A stretch of 30,980 bases of DNA from JBELHJ01 sp042091495. GTDB lineage: Bacteria; Bacteroidota; Bacteroidia; Flavobacteriales; Flavobacteriaceae. Both the position numbers and the translations under genes were made by a program. Where the stretch lies: contig JBELHJ010000027.1 in assembly GCA_042091495.1 (NCBI GenBank), positions 1 through 30,980 of the forward strand, given 5' to 3'. Shown piece after piece: positions 1 through 7,310 of the stretch; position 1 is the stretch's first letter; each line of letters begins with the position of its first letter. The notes under the pieces are model-generated. The model searched no databases and was not told the origin of the DNA. It saw only the letters and a list, made by a program, of their open reading frames with translations.

Positions 1-612
1 ACAAGCACCATACGTTTTACATAAAGTATCTGTAGCTTCAAAAAAAGCTGCGGTACCTTGATCTAAGCCACCTACACCTTGAATAAATTCAATAATAACA
101 GCACAAACATCGCCTTGTTTTAGGATATGTTCTAAGCCTTGGGTATCTCCTAATTCAACCAATTCAACATCTTGTTGGGCATTAATTGGCGCTATGATTT
201 TAGGATTGTCTGTAGCTGCAACAGCAGCCGAAGTGCGACCGTGAAAACCATTTTTAAATGCCACCACTTTCTTTTTGCCGGTGTGAAAAGAGGCTAGTTT
301 TAACGCATTTTCGTTAGCTTCGGCTCCAGAATTACACATAAATAATTGGTAATCTTTACAACCTGATAGCTCAATTAAATCTTTAGCCAAACGCTCTTGT
401 ACTGGGTTTTGAACAGAGTTACTGTAAAACCCAATTTTATCCATCTGGCCTTTGAGTGCATTGATGTAATTAGGGTGGCCGTGACCAATACTAATTACAG
501 CATGACCACCATATAAATCTAAATACTGTTGGTTGTTATCATCGTACACATGAATGCCTTTGGCTTTTTCTAGTGTCACATCAAACAAGGGGTATACATC
601 AAATAAACTCAT
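1..612 (-). CDS. argD: Acetylornithine (or succinylornithine) aminotransferase, partial
   Basis: PLP-dependent class-III aminotransferase that converts N-acyl-glutamate semialdehyde to N-acylornithine in arginine synthesis. The N-terminal 204 codons are present and the gene runs off the left edge. Visible signatures are the Y-G-G-H stretch near residue 34, the phosphate-binding S-G-A-E-A-N at 95-100 and G-F-H-G-R at about 122-126. The catalytic PLP lysine lies outside the window. The ATG (612-610) overlaps the proC stop as ATGA, so translation is probably coupled. Family assignment is strong. The acyl group (acetyl or succinyl) cannot be read from this sequence; some Bacteroidota use succinyl intermediates. 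Confidence 0.93.
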   Translation of the reverse strand, partial: MSLFDVYPLFDVTLEKAKGIHVYDDNNQQYLDLYGGHAVISIGHGHPNYINALKGQMDKIGFYSNSVQNPVQERLAKDLIELSGCKDYQLFMCNSGAEANENALKLASFHTGKKKVVAFKNGFHGRTSAAVAATDNPKIIAPINAQQDVELVELGDTQGLEHILKQGDVCAVIIEFIQGVGGLDQGTAAFFEATDTLCKTYGAC

Positions 613-1409
613 ATCTGATCTTTTTTAATACTGTTAATTTTTTGAAACGAAGCAACCATACCTTGAATTAAAGAGGAGCTTAAACCTTTATGCTCCATTT
701 CATTTAGTCCTTCTATGGTACAACCTTTAGGAGTGGTTACCCTATCAATTTCTTCTTCCGGATGGTTGCCGTTAGTAACCAATAAATTAGCGGCGCCTTC
801 ACAGGTATGCATGGCTAATAATTGGGCTTCTTTGGCGTCAAATCCTAATTGTATTGCGGCTTGGGTACTGGCGCGAATTAGTCGCATCCAAAACGCAATA
901 CCACTGGCACATACCACGGTAGCGGCTTGCATTTGTGATTCTGGAATGCTAATAGAAGTACCTAATCTGTTAAAAATGGCTTCGGCTATTTTTATGCGCT
1001 TGGTACCTAAAGCATTACTACATAAACAAGTCATGGATTTACCAACGGCTATGGCCGTATTAGGCATGGCTCTTATAATGTGTTGGTCTTTACCAATTTG
1101 GCCCTCAATTTTAGAAATGGCATAACCTGTAATTGTTGAAATGACCACATGCTTATCGGTAAGTAAGTCTTTTACATCATCTAATATGGTTTCAAAATGT
1201 GCTGGTTGCACCGCAAAAATTAAAATATCAGATTGCGAAACGGCTTTACGATTATCTGAAGTGAGATAGACATTTTTATAGCCCTCAAATGCACTTAATC
1301 CGTTTACATTTCTTTTGGTAAGATACAGTGATGTTATGGCGTTATTAGTAATGAGACCATTAGCAATAGCGCCTCCTAAATTTCCGGTTCCTATAATTGC
1401 AATTTTCAT
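609..1409 (-). CDS. proC: Pyrroline-5-carboxylate reductase
   Basis: NAD(P)H-dependent reduction of 1-pyrroline-5-carboxylate to proline in the cytoplasm; 266 aa, the normal family length. An N-terminal Rossmann fold is visible (I-G-T-G-N-L-G-G at residues 6-13), as is the conserved A-M-P-N-T-A segment near residue 115 and the C-terminal dimerisation part with T-T-P-K-G-C-T. It starts 11 bases after argC and its stop overlaps the argD start, so it is embedded in the arginine operon. From memory, this arrangement is common in flavobacteria. Proline output is therefore probably co-regulated with arginine. The annotation is secure; why it is linked is inference. Confidence 0.94.
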   Translation of the reverse strand: MKIAIIGTGNLGGAIANGLITNNAITSLYLTKRNVNGLSAFEGYKNVYLTSDNRKAVSQSDILIFAVQPAHFETILDDVKDLLTDKHVVISTITGYAISKIEGQIGKDQHIIRAMPNTAIAVGKSMTCLCSNALGTKRIKIAEAIFNRLGTSISIPESQMQAATVVCASGIAFWMRLIRASTQAAIQLGFDAKEAQLLAMHTCEGAANLLVTNGNHPEEEIDRVTTPKGCTIEGLNEMEHKGLSSSLIQGMVASFQKINSIKKDQI

Positions 1410-1420
1410 ATGGGTTAGTT

Positions 1421-2398
1421 TTAAAAATAAGTGGCTTTAAGTTGTAAGCCTGTGGTTTCTTTTAAACCAAACATTAAGTTTAGATTGTGAACGGCCTGTC
1501 CAGAGGCCCCTTTTAATAAATTATCAATGGCACTACTAATTAGTAGCGTATCGTTGTGTTTATGTAAATGAATTAGACACTTATTAGTATTGACTACTTG
1601 TTTTAAATGAATAGGCTGGTCAGAAACATGCGTAAAAGCAGCATGCTCATAATAGCTATTAAACAGCGCTTTAGCTTCCTCTAACGACCCCGTAAACTTA
1701 GTATAAACCGTAGCAAAAATACCTCTAGAGAAATTACCGCGATTTGGCATAAAAAACAGTGCTTTACTAAAACCAGATTGTAAGCTTTTAAGACTTTCTC
1801 CAATCTCGCCCAAATGTTGGTGTGTAAAGGGTTTATAATAGGAAAAATTATTATCACGCCACGTAAAATGGGTAGTTGCCGATAAGGAAGTGCCAGCTCC
1901 AGTAGCTCCAGTTGTTGCATTAATATGTACATCGTTTTGAAGTAATTCATGCTTTGCTAGTGGTAATAACGCCAGTTGTATAGCTGTAGCAAAACACCCT
2001 GGATTGGCAATGTAATTACTGGTTTTAATGCTATTACTATTAAGTTCTGGTAATCCGTAAACAAAGTGTTTACCATTCAAAACAGCATCAGCCTCTAATC
2101 TAAAATCATTACTTAAGTCAATAATTTTGGTGTGATTTTCAAATGTGTTGGCATTTAAAAAGGCTTTAGAATTACCATGGCCTAAACATAAAAACACCAC
2201 ATCAACACCTGTATTTATGGTATTGGTAAATACTAAATTGGTAGATCCTGTTAAATCTTGGTGCACATGACTAACTGGATTACCCGCATTGGAGGTGCTG
2301 AAAACAAAATCTATGGTAACTTCCTCATGATTGAGGAGCAATCTAATAAGTTCTCCGGCGGTATAACCTGCACCGCCAATAATTCCTGCTTTAATCAT
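1421..2398 (-). CDS. argC: N-acetyl-gamma-glutamyl-phosphate reductase
   Basis: NADPH-dependent reduction of N-acyl-glutamyl phosphate to the semialdehyde, third step of arginine synthesis; 325 aa, full length. Evidence is the N-terminal nucleotide-binding G-G-A-G-Y-T-A-G-E-L (residues 8-17), the active-site cysteine in N-P-G-C-F-A-T (Cys135), and a T-H-Q-H-L-G-E-I segment that carries the expected histidine. The ATG overlaps the argG stop (ATGA), and proC follows after 11 bases. It lies mid-operon with no promoter of its own visible. Confidence 0.96.
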   Translation of the reverse strand: MIKAGIIGGAGYTAGELIRLLLNHEEVTIDFVFSTSNAGNPVSHVHQDLTGSTNLVFTNTINTGVDVVFLCLGHGNSKAFLNANTFENHTKIIDLSNDFRLEADAVLNGKHFVYGLPELNSNSIKTSNYIANPGCFATAIQLALLPLAKHELLQNDVHINATTGATGAGTSLSATTHFTWRDNNFSYYKPFTHQHLGEIGESLKSLQSGFSKALFFMPNRGNFSRGIFATVYTKFTGSLEEAKALFNSYYEHAAFTHVSDQPIHLKQVVNTNKCLIHLHKHNDTLLISSAIDNLLKGASGQAVHNLNLMFGLKETTGLQLKATYF

Positions 2399-3582
2399 GA
2401 TTCCGAGTTTACTTGGTGATAAATTTTATTTTGATTACCTAAAATCTTTATGAAGCCTTTCGCCTCGTCGGCACTCCATTTTTTATTCATTTCGCCATAA
2501 CTTCCAAAGTCTGGATTCATTAAATCGTGTATAGAGTTAACGCCATCAAGAATAAAATGATAAGGTTTAAGTGTCACGGTAACATCACCACTAACTTTAG
2601 CCTGACTACTTTTAAAGTAGGCCTCTATATCTCTTAACACCGGATCTAAAAACATCCCTTCGTGTAAATGCATACCATAAAAACTCGATAAATAATCCTT
2701 ATGCTGCATTTGCCATTTTGTTAATGTATGTTTTTCTAACAAATGGTGTGCTTTAATTATAATTAAAGCAGCAGCAGCCTCAAAACCTACTCTTCCTTTT
2801 ATACCTACAATGGTATCACCCACATGAATATCTCTACCAATAGCATATGCACTGGCTATAGCATTTAATGCTTCAATATTTTCTACAGTAGTTTTGCTAA
2901 TGCCGTTAACAGCATTAAGTTCTCCTTTCGTAAAAGTAAGAATAACTTGTTCTTCGTCTTTATTTTTAAGTTGCGAAGGGTAGGCGGCTTCGGGTAAAGG
3001 GAGGTGAGAAGTTAAAGTTTCATCACCACCAACACTAGTCCCCCAAAGCCCTTGGTTAACAGAGTATTTGGCCTTATCCCAATTCATATCTACCCCATGA
3101 GATTGTAAGTAACTGATCTCGTCTTGTCTAGAAAGTTTGTTATCTCTAATGGGTGTTATGATTTCAATATTTGGAGCAAGCGTTTGAAAAATCATATCAA
3201 ATCGCACTTGGTCATTTCCAGCACCTGTACTTCCATGCGCTATATATTGAGCACCTATAGATTTGGCATACTCTATAATTTCTACCGCTTGAATAATACG
3301 CTCGGCACTTACAGATAATGGGTAAGTATTGTTTTTAAGGACATTACCAAAAATAAGATACTTTACCACTTTGTTGTAGTAAGTGGTTTTAGCTTCTATA
3401 TTTTGGTAGGTGCTAGCACCTATGGCTAATGCTTTATCTTTTATTGTATTGATTTCTTCTTGAGTAAAACCTCCGGTATTAACGCTTACAGCATGTACTT
3501 CAAAACCAAGGTCTTTAGAGAGGTGCACGGCGCAATATGAGGTGTCTAATCCGCCACTGTAGGCTAAAACTAATTTTTTCAT
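2395..3582 (-). CDS. argG: Argininosuccinate synthase
   Basis: ATP-dependent ligation of citrulline and aspartate to argininosuccinate; 395 aa, the family length. The N-terminal PP-loop ATP-binding motif Y-S-G-G-L-D-T-S (residues 8-15) is intact, and the substrate-contact segments H-G-S-T-G-A-G-N-D-Q-V-R-F and W-G-T-S-V-G-G are recognisable. Its start overlaps the stop of the upstream acyltransferase by ATGA and its stop overlaps argC the same way, so three consecutive genes are translationally coupled. In classical operons argG sits late; here it is second. Confidence 0.96.
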   Translation of the reverse strand: MKKLVLAYSGGLDTSYCAVHLSKDLGFEVHAVSVNTGGFTQEEINTIKDKALAIGASTYQNIEAKTTYYNKVVKYLIFGNVLKNNTYPLSVSAERIIQAVEIIEYAKSIGAQYIAHGSTGAGNDQVRFDMIFQTLAPNIEIITPIRDNKLSRQDEISYLQSHGVDMNWDKAKYSVNQGLWGTSVGGDETLTSHLPLPEAAYPSQLKNKDEEQVILTFTKGELNAVNGISKTTVENIEALNAIASAYAIGRDIHVGDTIVGIKGRVGFEAAAALIIIKAHHLLEKHTLTKWQMQHKDYLSSFYGMHLHEGMFLDPVLRDIEAYFKSSQAKVSGDVTVTLKPYHFILDGVNSIHDLMNPDFGSYGEMNKKWSADEAKGFIKILGNQNKIYHQVNSES

Positions 3583-4193
3583 TGTTTTTTCTTTTTTAGA
3601 AACAGGGTTTCTTTAATGCTTTTTAATCGTTTAAATGCTTTGGCTTTTGCAGGTTTCCTAGCAACGGTTTGTTTAGAGGGGTCATAGAGTAAACCTGTAC
3701 ACAAACACATAGTTTGTTCTGTACGTTGTAATACATCATAGTTTTTACAAGTTTGGCATCCGTTCCAAAAGGTTTGGTCTGTTGTGAGTTCTGAAAAAGT
3801 TACTGGTTTATAGCCTAAGTCGGTATTCATTTTTAAAACGGCTAAACCTGTGGTTATACTAAATATTTTAGATTCAGGGTACTTGGATCGTGATAAATCA
3901 AAAATTTGCTTTTTAATTAGTTTTGCCAATCCTTGACCTCTAAAATCAGGATGTACAATAAGTCCAGAGTTGGCCACAAATGCTTTGCCTTCCCAGGTTT
4001 CTATGTAACAAAATCCAGCGAAGGCGTCACCATCTAAGGCAATGACCGCATTCCCATCTTTCATTTTAGAGATAATGTATTCCGGTGACCTTTTGGCTAT
4101 TCCAGTACCTCTTACATTAGCAGATTCTGCGATGGTACCGCAAATGATTTCTGCATAAATGCTATGTGATTTATTAGCAACAAAGATTTGCAT
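3579..4193 (-). CDS. GNAT acyltransferase, probable N-acylglutamate synthase of the arginine operon
   Basis: 204-aa GNAT-fold acyltransferase, first structural gene of the arginine operon. The acyl-CoA pyrophosphate-binding loop is clear at about residues 80-93 (H-P-D-F-R-G-Q-G-L-A). A C-terminal extension carries four cysteines in two pairs (Cys146/149 and Cys163/165), followed by a very basic tail rich in lysine. Operon position suggests it makes the first committed intermediate, N-acetyl- or N-succinylglutamate. I recall that a Bacteroides GNAT in the same position has been assigned as N-succinylglutamate synthase, but I cannot check homology here. The fold is certain, the substrate inferred. 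The ATG at 4193 lies 89 bases after the second Arg-rich leader frame. Confidence 0.75.
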   Translation of the reverse strand: MQIFVANKSHSIYAEIICGTIAESANVRGTGIAKRSPEYIISKMKDGNAVIALDGDAFAGFCYIETWEGKAFVANSGLIVHPDFRGQGLAKLIKKQIFDLSRSKYPESKIFSITTGLAVLKMNTDLGYKPVTFSELTTDQTFWNGCQTCKNYDVLQRTEQTMCLCTGLLYDPSKQTVARKPAKAKAFKRLKSIKETLFLKKKKQ

Positions 4194-4241
4194 TGCTTAT
4201 AAGTTTGATTAAAAAATAATTTAAGTGTTTTCTTAGAGAGA

Positions 4242-4289
4242 GGAACCGGACACACCTGGGTTCCATAAAATAGACCGTACCCTTACGGG
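4242..4289 (-). promoter_or_regulatory. Candidate attenuator hairpins of the arginine operon
   Basis: Two inverted repeats lie between leader 2 and the acyltransferase. In minus-strand order, CCGTA/TACGG (4288-4284 with 4279-4275, four-base loop) starts in the penultimate codon of leader 2, extends over its stop and is followed by TCTATTTTAT. GGAACC/GGTTCC (4264-4259 with 4247-4242) has an inner GG/CC pairing and is followed by TCTCTCT, a weak U-tract. GGGTAC at 4282-4277 can also pair with GTACCC of leader 1 (4445-4440), or its GGGT part with ACCC in the second hairpin. Mutually exclusive folds are thus possible. I could not compute energies. Confidence 0.4.
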
Positions 4290-4375
4290 CGACGACGACG
4301 GGGTGCAGGAACATTAGAAAAAAATGTTGCAGCGAATCTAAAAAGTGGGAAAAATATGTTTAAAATAGTGTTCAA
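4283..4375 (-). CDS. Putative arginine leader peptide 2 (TTG start, about 30 aa)
   Basis: A second open frame on the same strand ends P-A-P-R-R-R-R-P-stop: CCC CGT CGT CGT CGC CCG TAA at 4303-4283, with one more AGA upstream. No ATG exists in this frame. TTG at 4375-4373 would give 30 aa, and the frame stays open up to 4399. The stop is 89 bases before the acyltransferase start. Four consecutive arginine codons one codon before a stop fits an attenuator control region. The DNA around it resembles leader 1 (TGyACCCC followed by CG-repeat codons), as if the control module had been duplicated. The start codon is the weak point; it may be reached by reinitiation after leader 1. Confidence 0.5.
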   Translation of the reverse strand: MNTILNIFFPLFRFAATFFSNVPAPRRRRP

Positions 4376-4426
4376 AATAATAGTAATAAAAGTTATGCGT
4401 TAGTTTGTTGAGGTTAAGATATAAAA

Positions 4427-4492
4427 CTAGCGGCGGCGGGGGTACAACCTACCGGGAGTAGAAATTACTATATGTTGTTTTGAATTAAACAT
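4427..4492 (-). CDS. Putative arginine leader peptide 1 (21 aa)
   Basis: ATG at 4492-4490 opens a 21-codon frame that ends G-R-L-Y-P-R-R-R-stop. The last codons before TAG are CCC CGC CGC CGC, with a further AGG four codons earlier. Runs of CGN codons are striking in such an AT-rich genome. The frame lies directly downstream of the operon promoter and on the same strand as the arginine genes. Leader peptides of amino-acid operons carry several codons of the regulatory amino acid close to their stop, so ribosome stalling when charged tRNA-Arg is scarce is the natural reading. Translation and function are inferred. The codon run, strand and position are seen directly. Confidence 0.55.
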   Translation of the reverse strand: MFNSKQHIVISTPGRLYPRRR

Positions 4493-4496
4493 GTGT

Positions 4497-4527
4497 CAAA
4501 TATAAAATGCTTTTTATTTAATTCAAA
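4497..4527 (-). promoter_or_regulatory. Arginine operon promoter (Bacteroidota type)
   Basis: On the minus strand TTTG (4527-4524) is followed after 19 bases by TATATTTG (4504-4497). This matches the Bacteroidota housekeeping pattern of a TTTG -33 box and TAnnTTTG -7 box. The same 19-base spacing recurs in this window at 18364-18393 and 20371-20400. Transcription should begin around 4490-4493, at or just before the ATG of the first leader frame. That transcript would therefore have almost no 5' untranslated sequence and be effectively leaderless. Confidence 0.7.
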
Positions 4528-4711
4528 GTGTTTTATGTAAAATAGTTTACATTAGAGAGGGTCTCATGTTTAATTTGGTTATAAATTGATAGTTTGATAG
4601 CGTATTTTTTAAATAATTCTTAATTAATGTAAGTAAAAAACATTTAAAGGTGCAAATAGAATGGTGTTTTGAATTCCTTTTTTATTTTTACGACTGTTTA
4701 AAAAATTTAAC

Positions 4712-7297
4712 ATGTCAACCCAGCCCAAATTAGATCGGTTTAACGAGAATGTTTTAGCAAAATTCAGGTTATATAATAGTGTATTCATGACATTGCCATA
4801 TGACACTATTAAAAAGACCGGTGTATTATTGCCTTTGTTTCATGAAACGTGTAAAAACGGTTTTGAAGAAGGCAAAGATCCTTCAGCAATTGTAGATACT
4901 TTTTTTAAAAAGTACCAAGCGCGTCGTGACGAAAAAAGTCGTATTAATTTGTTGTTTCGTTTTATTCAATATATAGAACGACAAGTCGTTCTTTTTGATG
5001 CTATTGAGGACGCTGCTTTTCCTGTAGTTAACAATATGGACGGGATAGGGACTTTAAGAAGCTTAAAAGAAAAAGCATCGTCATCAGGGAAACTTGAAGT
5101 GCTCAGAGAGTACTTGCAAGAGTTTAAAGTGCGTATTGTACTTACGGCCCATCCAACCCAGTTTTATCCTGGTGCGGTCTTAGGAATTATCACCGATTTA
5201 GAACAAGCCATAAAAGGTAACGATCTGGCAACAATTAATAATTTGTTGGCACAGCTTGGAAAAACGCCTTTCTTTAAAAAGAAAAAACCCACACCTTATG
5301 ATGAGGCGGTGAGTTTAATTTGGTACTTAGAAAACGTGTACTATCAGTCTTTTGGAAAGATCTATGACTACATCAAACAGAATATTTTTGATAATGAAGA
5401 ATTAGCTAACGATATCATTAATATAGGATTCTGGCCAGGTGGAGACCGTGACGGTAATCCGTTTGTAACACCAGATATTACAAGAAAAGTAGCCCGTCGT
5501 TTACATAAAACTATTATTAAAAATTATTACAGAGATTTAAGACGCTTGAAGCGTAAGCTAACTTTTGAAGGTGTAGATCATCGTATCAATGATTTAGAAG
5601 CTAAGATGTACAGGGCTACCTATGAAAAAGATACGACTCAAGTCATTACACTTGATCATTTTGTTAGTGAACTTGAAGCAGTAAAAAGTATCTTAGAAAA
5701 GGAATATGCTTCACTATATGCCAATGAGATAAACAGCTTAATTAATAAAACGAAATTGTTTGGTTTTCATTTTGCCATTCTAGATATCAGACAAGATAGC
5801 CGCGTTCACAATACCGTGTTTACTAATATGGTTAAAGAGCTTATTGCTAATGGAAGTGATGTATTTGATAAAGACTTTTTATCATTACCACCTGCTGAAC
5901 AGGTTAAGATACTTTCTGAAATAGAAGGCAAGGTAGATGTAACACAATTTAAAGATGAAGATGTGGTTAAAACCTTAACCACCATGCAGGTGATTAAGGA
6001 AATTCAAGAGGTAAACGGAGAATGTGCTGCAAATCGCTACATCATAAGCAACAACCAAACGGCGCTAAATGTGATGCAGTTATATGCGATGCTCAAATTA
6101 GTGGCATTCCATGATGAGTTTACGGTTGATATAGCACCATTGTTTGAAACCATAAACGACCTAGAAAATGCACCAGCGGTAATGGAGGAGTTATATACAA
6201 ACCCGGCGTATCGCGCGCATCTTAAAAAGAGAGGGAATAAACAGAATATCATGTTAGGATTCTCTGATGGTACTAAAGATGGGGGTTACCTAATGGCAAA
6301 CTGGGGCATTTATAAAGCTAAAGAGCGTCTCACCGAAATGTCAAGAAAGTACGATATTGTTGTTGTTTTCTTTGATGGTAGAGGTGGTCCACCTGCTCGT
6401 GGTGGTGGAAAAACACACCAATTCTATGCGTCATTAGGTTCTACAATTGAAGACAAAGAAGTGCAATTAACGATTCAAGGACAGACTATTAGTTCTAATT
6501 TTGGAACTAAAGAGTCCTCACAATATAATTTAGAACAGCTTATAAGTTCAGGGATTTATAATCATATTAATGAGGGTAAATTTAAGCTGTCTGATACGTC
6601 AACGGCCGTTATGGATGATTTAGCAAATCGCAGTTATAAGGCTTACGTTGATTTTAAAGGCCACGATAAGTTTTTACCTTATTTAGAGCATATGAGTACG
6701 TTAAAATTCTACTCTAAAACTAACATTGGAAGTCGTCCTTCAAAACGTGGTAAGTCCTCGGAGTTGGTGTTTTCGGATTTAAGGGCTATACCTTTTGTGG
6801 GATCTTGGAGCCAGTTAAAACAAAATGTACCTGGTTTCTTTGGTGTGGGGACAGCTTTAAAACACTATGACGATAATGGGGAGTTTGATAAAGTAAGAGC
6901 ACTCTACAAAGAATCGTCATTTTTCAAGACTTTAATAGAAAATTCCATGATGTCCTTATCAAAATCATTCTTTGATTTAACCAAGTATATGGCAGAGGAT
7001 AAAGTTTTTGGTGAATTTTGGAATGTTATTTATCAGGAGTATTTGACTTCAAAATCATTAATTTTAAAGCTTACTGGTTATAAAGACCTTATGGAAAATG
7101 AGCCTGCAGGAAAAGCATCTATAGATGTGCGAGAATCTATTGTATTGCCGTTGTTAACCATTCAGCAGTTTGCTTTAAAGCGCATACAAGAGTTGCACAA
7201 ACAAGATAATCCTGACAAAGCAGAGCTTGAGGTCTTTGAAAAACTGGTTACCAGATCACTTTTTGGTAATATTAATGCCAGTAGAAATTCAGCTTAG
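4712..7297 (+). CDS. ppc: Phosphoenolpyruvate carboxylase
   Basis: Anaplerotic carboxylation of PEP with bicarbonate to oxaloacetate; 861 aa, typical length. Catalytic landmarks in order: L-T-A-H-P-T-Q near residue 145, W-P-G-G-D-R-D-G-N-P near 245, F-F-D-G-R-G-G-P-P-A-R-G-G-G near 553-566, G-S-R-P-S-K-R near 673, R-A-I-P, and an R-x-x-x-x-x-P-L segment near 810. It differs from the E. coli/plant type at the glycine-rich loop (Asp where F-H-G-R-G-G has His) and at the extreme C-terminus (R-N-S-A instead of R/Q-N-T-G). Family is not in doubt; these look like a lineage-specific variant. It is transcribed divergently from the arginine operon and converges with the deacetylase gene, with 13 bases between. 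Confidence 0.95.
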   Translation: MSTQPKLDRFNENVLAKFRLYNSVFMTLPYDTIKKTGVLLPLFHETCKNGFEEGKDPSAIVDTFFKKYQARRDEKSRINLLFRFIQYIERQVVLFDAIEDAAFPVVNNMDGIGTLRSLKEKASSSGKLEVLREYLQEFKVRIVLTAHPTQFYPGAVLGIITDLEQAIKGNDLATINNLLAQLGKTPFFKKKKPTPYDEAVSLIWYLENVYYQSFGKIYDYIKQNIFDNEELANDIINIGFWPGGDRDGNPFVTPDITRKVARRLHKTIIKNYYRDLRRLKRKLTFEGVDHRINDLEAKMYRATYEKDTTQVITLDHFVSELEAVKSILEKEYASLYANEINSLINKTKLFGFHFAILDIRQDSRVHNTVFTNMVKELIANGSDVFDKDFLSLPPAEQVKILSEIEGKVDVTQFKDEDVVKTLTTMQVIKEIQEVNGECAANRYIISNNQTALNVMQLYAMLKLVAFHDEFTVDIAPLFETINDLENAPAVMEELYTNPAYRAHLKKRGNKQNIMLGFSDGTKDGGYLMANWGIYKAKERLTEMSRKYDIVVVFFDGRGGPPARGGGKTHQFYASLGSTIEDKEVQLTIQGQTISSNFGTKESSQYNLEQLISSGIYNHINEGKFKLSDTSTAVMDDLANRSYKAYVDFKGHDKFLPYLEHMSTLKFYSKTNIGSRPSKRGKSSELVFSDLRAIPFVGSWSQLKQNVPGFFGVGTALKHYDDNGEFDKVRALYKESSFFKTLIENSMMSLSKSFFDLTKYMAEDKVFGEFWNVIYQEYLTSKSLILKLTGYKDLMENEPAGKASIDVRESIVLPLLTIQQFALKRIQELHKQDNPDKAELEVFEKLVTRSLFGNINASRNSA

Positions 7298-7310
7298 GTC
7301 CTAATAAACT

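Larger units (their letters stand above)
4194..4711. other. Divergent intergenic region between the arginine operon and ppc
   Basis: 518 bases with no conventional gene. On the minus strand it holds a promoter (4497-4527), two short Arg-codon-rich frames (4427-4492 and 4283-4375) and hairpins at 4242-4289, described separately. It is AT-rich except for two abrupt GC-rich patches, 4275-4309 and 4430-4456, which coincide with the arginine-codon runs. On the plus strand, in front of ppc, I find no exact TAnnTTTG box; there are only imperfect TTTG-containing matches around 4574-4597, so the ppc promoter is not placed. Confidence 0.8.

Noticed and set aside
715..1125. 136-codon plus-strand frame inside proC
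   Set aside because: Fully antisense to a conserved enzyme, no recognisable domain; shadow frame.
4235..4314. ATG at 4314 opening a minus-strand frame through the second GC patch toward the acyltransferase
   Set aside because: It is out of frame with the acyltransferase, runs past its start and contains no plausible domain; the Arg-run frame explains the GC patch better.
4624..4806. A 60-codon frame on the minus strand across the ppc start
   Set aside because: It overlaps the ppc coding start antisense and resembles no family; shadow of ppc codon usage plus AT-rich leader.
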